A stretch of DNA of 64,000 nucleotides from Aspidapion aeneum (Eukaryota; Arthropoda; Insecta; Coleoptera; Brentidae): contig OY755047.1 of NCBI GenBank assembly GCA_963576565.1, positions 6,852,931 to 6,916,930 of the forward strand, written 5' to 3'. A program made the translations under genes and the position numbers. The first letter of the stretch is position 1, and each line of letters begins with the position of its first letter. Of the stretch, positions 56,464 through 64,000 are shown piece after piece. The notes beneath the pieces are model-generated. The model was not told the DNA's origin and did no database searches. It worked only from the letters and a program-made list of their open reading frames with translations.

Positions 56464-57297
56464 CTAACAACTTTTGGCTGGGTCGGCAACAGGCTCTGGG
56501 ATCGCCATTGTTTTTGGTTTGGCACTGCAGCGAATTGTAGGAGATATCCCAGAGACTGTGAGGAGTGAGCCGTCGTGTTTTCGGCGTAATCGGAAGTGAC
56601 GCTCACACCCTGTTGAGGGGATTTTAGGTCGGCCTACGCCATTTGTACGGGGAAGAAAGAGCATTGGTAAGTTCGATTTTATTTTTTTTAATTTTTTTTT
56701 ATTAGTTGAGTACTCTTCAAGATAATATTTGCCTCCCAAATTGTAATTATTTTTCGTGGGAAATGTACTTTTTTGACAAAGGACGTGGGGAATTGTTGGC
56801 GTTTTTATATTTTTCTTTTAACCACGTGTTGGATAAAAACTATATATTGTTTTTCTCCTTTGTCTACAGCCCTGTCAATTCCAGCGACGGGACAGTTGGG
56901 CTGGACGCTGGTGGGAAGCCGGACGGGCCAGTTATAACCCTGAGAAAGGTACGTTAGGATTATTTTAGTTCATCTGTTTAAATCTACTTTGTTTTATTGA
57001 GTCGACATGGGGTCCTCGAGTTAAGTTACTGTGTAGGGGAACTTCGTGCAAAATTGACGAATTCCAGGAAACTGAAACATTTCATTTTCCACAGGGTTTT
57101 TACGCTCGGGCAAGAATCCCACAACCCTTTTAAGACCAAAGTGCTGGCCTAACATCATGTGCTAAGCGAGCACGAGGGAAGGCGTGAGCAGAGCAGGAGA
57201 CCCGAGAGCAGTGGTGATACAACTGGACAACAGGATTCCAGGTTTACAAAATAAAACATACACAGAATAATCAAGGACCAAGGTAGGAGCAAGCCGT
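56464..57297 (+). other. Exon-like blocks inside the LTR
   Basis: Three less AT-rich blocks have splice-like edges: one ending at 56664 (GCATTG, GTAAGT), one at about 56870-56948 (TTTGTCTACAG before, AAAG then GTACGT after), and one at about 57095-57282 (TTTCCACAG before, CCAAG then GTAGGA after). The frames are not continuous between them and no domain is recognised. They may be untranslated exons driven by the element, or chance. Confidence 0.3.
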
Positions 57298-58209
57298 AAC
57301 TATAATTTTTTCCCTCATATATAAATTTTTAATATAATTTAGACGTAATCTTTTCATATATTTCATATATAAGTTTTCACAGTATAATTTCAACATTTCT
57401 TGTAAACGCAAGATAAGGTATGACGTCATAACCCTGGTTTTGCGGCATATTTACTACATTGACTTGTTTTCCTTCATTTCATTTATTTAAGATAATTTTA
57501 CTGTCAAATTTAAAGTGCCTTGCTATTTTGGCCCTATTTAAAGTGCCTTGCTATTTTGGCCCTTGTTTTCATCCATTTCATTTATTTTTTTTTTATGTTT
57601 CCGGTAATTTTATCTGATTTTACCCTTAAAATAAACAAGATGAACTAATTTTTCTTGTGTTATTTGTACAACCCAATGAACCAACTTTGCGGAGACAAAA
57701 GAGAGATGAGATTATATTATTTTTTTAGCGGTTTCGTTACACATTTTTACCTCATGGGGTGGATCTCGGACTGGGTTGCTGTCTGTCTCATTCTACCCAG
57801 CGTAGAATGATGACAGCAGATATTTGGTCTAGGTCTCCCCTATGATGGAACGATTTTGGAAGTATATGTGTATTTTTTTTTTACAATCATTTATGTAAGT
57901 GAGTCCTACGCTACTGACTCAGATGTAGGTACAGTATGACCTGTTAAAGGAGTCCATCTACCTGTAAAGTATTTCTAGTTTTGTCATCTTAATTCAATCT
58001 TTTAGAATTTTATTCTGTTTATTTTTTTTTGGTTATTCTTAATTACATAAATATTCTGGAAGCCTCGGAAGTAAGTAGAATTTCATTGTTTGGCTGCAAC
58101 GTTTGGGTTGAACTGTATTTTATTTAAGATCTTCTTTGTAAAACATTGATATTAAATAATGTGGCGCACTTAAAATTTTCTTATTTCTGAACCCCCCCCT
58201 TCTCCACTG

Positions 58210-58217
58210 TATAAAAG
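58210..58217 (+). promoter_or_regulatory. Candidate TATA box of the LTR promoter
   Basis: TATAAAAG lies 90-190 bp upstream of the proposed LTR ends. Insect LTR promoters often also have an initiator; TTCAGTG at 58286-58292 is a possible one. The position fits a U3/R boundary in this region. Confidence 0.45.
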
Positions 58218-58301
58218 TTACCGGGCATATCAATGTTTTACCTAGCTGGAAAATACAGTTCTGCTTCCAGATATTTGTTTAATTATTCAGTGGGTTTCAG
58301 T

Positions 58302-58424
58302 GCCACAAAATGGCGGCGACGTCTTTAAGCTGCCACAAATGTCACACAACTTTTTTAAAGGCCACAAATTGGCGCCCACATTTTTTTTAATTTTTTTTAA
58401 GGCCACAAATTGGCGCCCTACGTG
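58302..58424 (+). promoter_or_regulatory. Cluster of primer-binding-site-like motifs (tRNA-Lys type)
   Basis: GCCACAAA recurs at 58302, 58332, 58361 and 58402. Three of these are followed by TGGCGNC: TGGCGGCGACG (58311), TGGCGCCCACAT (58370) and TGGCGCCCTACGTGTG (58411). The last matches the lysine-tRNA(CUU) primer site used by gypsy and several retroviruses, TGGCGCCCAACGTGGG, at 14 of 16 bases. The first strand of reverse transcription would start here. The repetition suggests that the LTR/primer-site junction was duplicated locally. Confidence 0.6.
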
Positions 58425-61400
58425 TGTTTTGGCTAGTTTTTTTAACATCTGATGTAATTTTTTTTATTTTATTTTTTAAATTTGGAAAAAGGAAAAAAAG
58501 TTTTTTGAATTTTTTTTGTTTTTTCTGTGTTACAGCCAAAGCCAGGTTAAAAGCTTTCAGTGGCTGTCGGTGGTTTTTTGACACCCAATCATTTTTTTTT
58601 TACTATAAAACAGGATTTTCCATCATCATTGGTTTTTTTTTGAAAAAAAACACTTTTTAAATATTTTTTTTTATAATATTTTATTTTAAGAAAAATAAAT
58701 ACAACAATGTAAATTTACTTCAATTTTATTTAATTTATAGGTGGATGGATTTCCAGACATGGTCTTTTTAGGTTTTAAATATATGACATGGGTAGTGTTT
58801 TTTTCTAACAATTTTTTTTTTGCAGGTTGCCTACTTCTAATATGTTATTATTTCCTGCTTGTGATAAGATAGAAATTGTTTCACCGATTATTTTTTAGTG
58901 CAATCAATTTATTTAGGTCAAGTTATTTTTTTTATTTGGTGATTTTAATTTTTTGTGGGATATCACCACTTGGTATTTGGAATATTTTTACAGGGTTTCA
59001 CACAAATTTTTCTTGGCTGAGTTGTTTTAAAGTAAATATAGCTTAACAGCTGGTAGCTTTGTTTAGTTGAAAGTATTAATTAGTAATGAAAGAAAAGGAA
59101 AATGAGTTTATTTTGCTTTGTCATTTTCTTTTCTTGTTTTTTTTGGTGGTAACTGTTGGATGACAATTAAGATCTTACGTCACTCAGTTACATCGGGTCA
59201 GAGGAGGGTACTACACTACTAGTGTCGGCTCGGGAAGTTAGGAAACACAAGGCTAAAACCCTAGAGCGACATATTGGCTGAAGATCAACGCCAGAGGTCC
59301 AGTTAACATTTTTTTTTTGAGGTATTTTTTTTTTGGAGCAGTTTTTTTTTAGGTCTTTGGTTGCCAGTTTAGTTGTCTAGTTGTGTTTTTGTGACTGGTC
59401 AATTTTTTTGGTAGAAAATACAGCGTTGGGCTTTGGAGTGCATTTTTAAAAAAAAATGACCTACGGGTATTTCTATCAATTAAAGTTTTCTGGTACACAT
59501 TTATTTTTTTTTTCTGTATTTTTTCTGCGTTCAGGTCATAGCTTGGTCATGGCCATTGGAGAGCAAACATTTATGTTTGAGCCTTGAGAAGTTTTGCCTG
59601 CTCCAGATTGAATACAGAGAAAATGAATTTGAAGCCCAACTAGATATAATACCACAAAAGAAATGTTTAACTGAGACAGATATAGAGATAAGTTTTTTGA
59701 TTTTTTTTAGTTCATTTGTAGAGTTCATTTGTAAAGTTCAGTAATTTTTTTTAAGTAATGTCATTTTGAGTCAGTGAATTTAAGAGAGACTTTCAACTAA
59801 ATATAAATGCTAGGCGGGGGTAATTGGTAAAAATATTTCAAAATTTTACTTTTTTTTAAATAATTGAATTTTTCGTAAAAAATTATTTCCTTTCTGTTAA
59901 CATAACTTCTCGAATTCTTGTTTTGGTCAAAACGGTTTGTATAGGGGTCGTAGTTTTAAAGGGTGAGCAGACAGGTTATATTTTTTTTAGGGGACCAAAC
60001 GGGAACTTCTTGAGTACAAAAAGGTGAATTTTTTTGTCTTAGTTGATCAGGCAGGAATAAATAAATCTTTTTACTCCCGAATCATAATTTTAAATATCAA
60101 GATTTATTGGTTAAGTGTTTGGGTCTTATAGAAAAAAAAACGTTTTGTTTTGAGGATACTGGTATGATATGGAATTATTTTAATTTCATGCCAAAGGTTG
60201 GTTGACGGCAGATATGCTAGTCTTCAGTTTTTTTGTTAGTTTGCAGTTCAGGACAGTGGCGTGTACTTAAAGGGGCCTTACATCTGCGCCCATTGTAAAG
60301 CAACTTCCAACCTACTTGCTTAGCTTTTCACTTAATCTTCGTTTTGTTGCTTCTGAAATTAAAGCGTTATGTTGGATAACGATGGATGGTGTTAGACTGA
60401 GAAAGTACCTAGGTATTTAGGGATGAAAACTTGGAAGTTGTGGACAATTGGGAAATAATTTTTTTTTATTTCATTTTTTTTAATTTTAAAATAATTTCAT
60501 ACTGGTGACCTCAAATAATGAAGCAAAATTTTGTGGAATAAATGGGAAAGTGTTCAGGTTGAACAATAAATTTAAGATGATTGATTTTTAAAAAAACGAT
60601 TTTAATCTAAGAATAAATTTAAAAACAATAGGTTTTCTTTGATGAGACTAAACAATGATGAGGGCATATACTTTTTTTGTTATGCATAATATGATAGTAG
60701 TACCTTTTGTATTGCAATAATTAGGGGTTTTCCTCCCGCGAGCTGGGTGGAAATGGAAGAAATGTTTGGTTCGGAGTGTAGAAATCGAGGAACGAGGACT
60801 TCCTGCTAATCTTTTTAGGATTTCGCAACTTCGGTTTTCGCTAAATTAAAATACATCCAAATTTGGCCTACAGGCTGAATCTCGCATTTTCCAGGACCTT
60901 GCAGATTCGCGGAGAAAGACAATTTTTGTGATCTGTTTAGTTGTGATAGGAATTAAAATAGTAACATGCACATGAGGGAACTAGATATATTTAGGTGAAA
61001 AAGTAGTAAGAACACTGATCTGAACAGTTTTCCATAATAGTGTCCTATTTTCACAGGGTGCTTCAAAATATCTTCACCCTTTCTTTGAAATAAGATATTG
61101 TTTCGCCTGTGGGTGTTTGACTGTTTTAAAAAATATATAGGGTCCAGATGGGATTGGAATGGAAATCACAAGTTTTTGGGTTTTACTGACATTATACTTA
61201 GGGAATAGGGGAAATGTCTAATAAAAAGTTTTTTTGGTTTTAGGCCGAGTTTTGTTGAGATAACAAAAGTTTAATTGGGGCCGGGAGTTTTATTATGCTC
61301 TTCTAAAATTAATGTAATAGTTTTGGCTTCTTGATTTTTGTTTTCTGGGTTTTTACGCAGGATTATTCCCAACTGTTTCATTTCAAAATATCATTTGTTG

Positions 61401-63534
61401 GTGATAGGGTCTCATTAGCCCTTGGACATTTGGTAGTTTTGCTTTGACTGATAGTTGTGGAAAGGGCCCAACTTAATTTTAGATCTCGTGAACACCAGGA
61501 ATAAAGATCTGAGAATGCATTAAGCAGTAAATTTTTTTTTGAGTAGATGTTGTGTGTAAAGACACTTGAGTAGGCAGATTTAGTTTTACAACGTTCTTAG
61601 AGGTGATCCTTGAAATTGTTTCCATATTTGTTTTTTGAAAGGGCACACGGGATAATTCTTTACGGGGTTGAGTGCAAAGTTTAAAACTTAGGTTCACATT
61701 AATATAGGGGTACAGTAAATGAGTACTCACGTTGGTTGTTTCCTTTAGTAATAATTTTAAACAAATATACTAACATCGTTTGTTTTTGTAACATAAACAT
61801 TTTTTTAAAACTTTTCCTAAACTGATTGGTTTTTTTTTCAATCACGATTTTTATACCTTATGATTCTTAAGTAAATTTAATTTTCAACATTTTTTTTATA
61901 GTAAATTAATTTTTCTAGCTCATTCACTTTTCACATTCACACAGTTTTGGGAGAGGAAAGGGAATTGACAACTGTTTTTTTAAAGGAAAAGAACAAAAAC
62001 TGTTGCATGACAACTCGAATAAGATTTTTCTGGTGTTGATTTTATTTAATTTTTTTTTAAGGTTCACTAATAGGAGCTGCAACCCCACTTAAACATTTTT
62101 AATTTTTTTTTGAAAATATTTTTTTAAATATTTTTTTAATATTTTTTTTAAAATTTTTTTTAAGGGAAACTTGATTTTCTTGTGGCAAAAATTTTTTTTT
62201 GGTGCATAGTAGTACTTTGTCCCTACAATGGTTCTACCAGTTTATTTAAATATTTTTTTTTTCGGGATTAAAATATAATTTCATTTCGAACTCTCGCGTT
62301 TTAACAACCTATCATCATTCGTTTAAAAATTTTTTTTTTCTCCCTACTCCAAACCACCTATTAGGGTAGAGTAATATTTTGAACATTGTAGTGAGCCACT
62401 ATTTAATTTTTTTTTATTATTGGGCTACTGTGGTCGCCGCCAAAAAATTTTTAAAAATTTTTTTGCGCACCTTTCGGTACGATCCTAAGGTCTTCTTGAC
62501 CATGGTTTGCATCAATTTAGTTAAAATTTTGGGAATTTCATTTTAACGATTATTAGAGAGTTGCAGTCCTACCAAGACGTTATTTGTGTAAATTTTTTTT
62601 TACCATCGGTAATTTTTTTTTTCAAATTTTTTTTTGAATTACACACAACATCCTCACTAGTCTAATTCAACGCAATTTCAGCGAGCGGATTTTTTTTTTA
62701 ATTGAGCATATTTTACGATTTCTATAACATGAACATCTGTTCCGACGTTTATTGCGTTCACTTATATATTAAGGGATGATGTGACCTTAAGCAATGCATG
62801 TTTCGTGTAAACTCAGAGTAGGTAAGCAGGTTAAAGTGGGTTTTGATTTATTCTTTTTAGAAAAATCATTGTATACGGCGATTTGGGTTTTTTTGAGGAG
62901 TTTATTAGTTGGAGCCGTTCTGCAATAGCAGGAGTATACCCTAGCGTTAACTGTGTACAACAGCTTTGGGATTTTTGTTATAGGTAGTCTGTTGTACGTT
63001 CCATTTAGGGATAAATTTACCTACTCGGTTGCTGAGGTAAACAAACATCACTTAACTTTAATTTTAATCCAGTTCAGCTAGGATAAGCGCAATCATTTTT
63101 TTTTTGGTTTTACTCACGCAGGAGTGAAACATAAGACCTAAACACTGCCAAAACTCTTGTCTCTCTTTTATTTTTTTTTTTTAACTTTTTTATGGCTACT
63201 TGTTAATTCTAATTTAGGATTTAAGTAGTTATTTCTCTCTGCAAGGTTGGACGTCATAGTTGGTTGTACAAGTACTTAACATAAATTATGATTACATTTT
63301 TAAATGCAAATAAATTTTATTTTCTTACTGCTCCGGTGTTTTTCGGTTTTGTTCGCGTCTGCCCGTATTTAAGTTTTATATTTTCTACATTTGTGAGAAA
63401 ATTTATAGTGATTTTCACTAGTGAGTTTAAAGTGAACTTTGTGTTTGTTATTGCGTTGTTCAGTTTTTATAATTGGGAGGTATAATTAACAGTTTTAATT
63501 AAAGTTTAAAGTTTTAATATATATAAAAGGCACT
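58425..63534 (+). other. ~5.1-kb T-rich untranslated leader before gag
   Basis: No convincing gene is seen. The plus strand is rich in T runs of 8-11 and in G, with few matching A runs, a clear strand asymmetry. The frame at 59556-59744 contains a protein-like stretch (LLQIEYRENEFEAQLDI) after an acceptor-like CGTTCAG, but no donor closes it. TATATATAAAAGG lies just before the gag start codon (63517-63530) and could be a second promoter. Confidence 0.55.
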
Positions 63535-64000
63535 ATGGCTATTTCTTTGAGTCGGTTGTCCGACGTAAGGTACTTAGTCAAGGACGAATTAATCTATGAG
63601 TTAACATGGAGAGGCATAGCTGTTGGATCGGTGGAAGAGATGAAACAACAGCTTATGTTGATCAAACAAAGAGAAAAGACTGATGCAAGTATGAGATACC
63701 CTCCGTATCCCTTTAAATTTGGCCAAGATGCTTTTAGCTGCATGAAGAAGCTTGATAGTCTGGTACCGCTGGTAGAGAAGTTCTCTGGTACGAGTAAAGG
63801 GGGAGAGTTTAGAAAAATCGCTGTGAGGTTGGAACACGTGTTGGCCAGGATAAATAACATGAATCCGTCTAACTTTGAAGAAAGTCAAACCAAAGGCATA
63901 CTGGTTGCGGAAACCTTGAGTTTGATTGGGAGGTTGCAGAGCCAAGCAACAGATTTACTAAGAGTTGGCGTTACCTCAGATGATGATGAAGCATCTGAAA
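63535..64000 (+). CDS. gag: Gag-like protein of a Ty3/gypsy retrotransposon (partial, runs off the window)
   Basis: ATG at 63535 opens a frame of at least 155 codons with no stop before the window end; it is the only clearly intact protein-coding sequence seen here. The N terminus contains VKDELIYELTWRGIAVGSVEEM, the hallmark 'DELIYEL-x-RG' helix of arthropod gypsy Gag proteins. A helical region follows (FRKIAVRLEHVLARINNM) and then an acidic DDDEASE stretch, which usually precedes the capsid and zinc-knuckle parts that would lie downstream. Gag forms the cytoplasmic particle in which reverse transcription occurs. Codon use is much less AT-rich than the leader. An upstream TATATATAAAAGG is 5 bp from the ATG, unusually close for a promoter. 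Confidence 0.78.
   Translation, partial: MAISLSRLSDVRYLVKDELIYELTWRGIAVGSVEEMKQQLMLIKQREKTDASMRYPPYPFKFGQDAFSCMKKLDSLVPLVEKFSGTSKGGEFRKIAVRLEHVLARINNMNPSNFEESQTKGILVAETLSLIGRLQSQATDLLRVGVTSDDDEASE

Larger units (their letters stand above)
55044..58407 (+). mobile_element. 5' LTR (~3.3 kb) of a Ty3/gypsy-type retrotransposon
   Basis: The start is fixed because the satellite unit is interrupted exactly at 55044, where TGTAACG begins. LTRs of this group start TG and end CA. The end is set just before a lysine-tRNA-like primer site: CCACA at 58403-58407, or 58307 if the first primer-like site is the real one. A TATAAAAG box at 58210 then leaves a very long U3 and a short R-U5. An alternative end is 57741, where CGTTACA mirrors the TGTAACG start and a possible AATAAA lies at 57627; no primer site follows that position. 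LTRs above 3 kb are rare but known in beetles (Woot of Tribolium). The second LTR would lie beyond the window. Confidence 0.7.

Noticed and set aside
56487..56606. Plus-strand glycine/alanine-rich frame (AGSATGSGIAIVFGLALQ) faintly like a metal-transporter membrane segment
   Set aside because: Only about 40 codons, ends in a stop, no continuation across the splice-like junction, and lies inside the LTR.
57735..57741. CGTTACA as the LTR 3' end, mirroring the TGTAACG start
   Set aside because: The same 7-mer also occurs at 55074, and no tRNA primer site follows 57741, whereas lysine-type sites follow CCACA at 58307-58407. It is kept as an alternative only.
1..64000. tRNA, rRNA or other structural RNA genes
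   Set aside because: I looked for tRNA-like A/B boxes and cloverleaf-spaced stems and found none convincing; the GGTCCCGGTCC phrase in the palindrome module is not a good B box.

Overview
The window looks like a piece of a large, AT-rich, repeat-dominated arthropod genome, most likely an insect and possibly a beetle. The evidence is the set of mobile elements: an insect-type endonuclease/reverse-transcriptase LINE, pogo-, hAT- and PIF-like DNA element relics, many foldback MITEs, and the 5' end of a Ty3/gypsy element with an arthropod-type Gag. I see no bacterial or organellar features and no intact, recognisable host gene. The species is inferred only from repeat style.

1-20.5 kb: a giant imperfect palindrome. 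Almost every block from 1 to about 10.1 kb recurs in inverted order between 10.4 and about 20.5 kb. The two arms meet at a 290-bp core made of a minisatellite. The arms share GC-rich repeated modules, exon-like blocks with splice-site signatures, and nested foldback elements. They differ by arm-specific insertions. One 95-bp block compared base by base is about 83% identical. The outer end carries tandem subrepeats at 20.45-20.9 kb, and the left arm runs off the window.

20.9-31.7 kb: mostly AT-rich intergenic sequence with few recognisable features. It holds several exon-like blocks on the minus strand at 22.6-26.6 kb, a 78-bp tandem repeat, and a few MITEs.

31.7-37.5 kb: a dense belt of hairpins and tandem arrays with units of 139, 121 and 78 bp, microsatellites, GC-richer islands, and MITEs including a pogo-type one.

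37.6-49.6 kb: more foldback elements, and two broken copies of one LINE family in opposite orientation, separated by a pogo relic and a 222-bp tandem repeat. Minus-strand exon-like blocks can be chained in a compatible reading frame from 49.06 to 40.17 kb. A tandemly duplicated RFX X-box-like motif lies just upstream of them at 49.5 kb.

49.8-55.0 kb: nested hAT-in-PIF MITEs, then a short 169-bp array and a very homogeneous 492-bp satellite array of seven units. Two units carry an identical 51-bp TIR element with an 8-bp target duplication, which reveals a two-unit higher-order duplication.

55.0-64.0 kb: an LTR retrotransposon begins exactly inside the last satellite unit. It has an LTR of about 3.3 kb, a lysine-tRNA-type primer-binding site repeated in degenerate form, a T-rich leader of about 5 kb, and an open Gag reading frame that continues past the window end.

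The most unusual observations are two ultra-short TIR elements (30 and 51 bp) with perfect 8-bp target duplications and visible empty sites, the 20-kb palindrome, and the satellite/retrotransposon junction.
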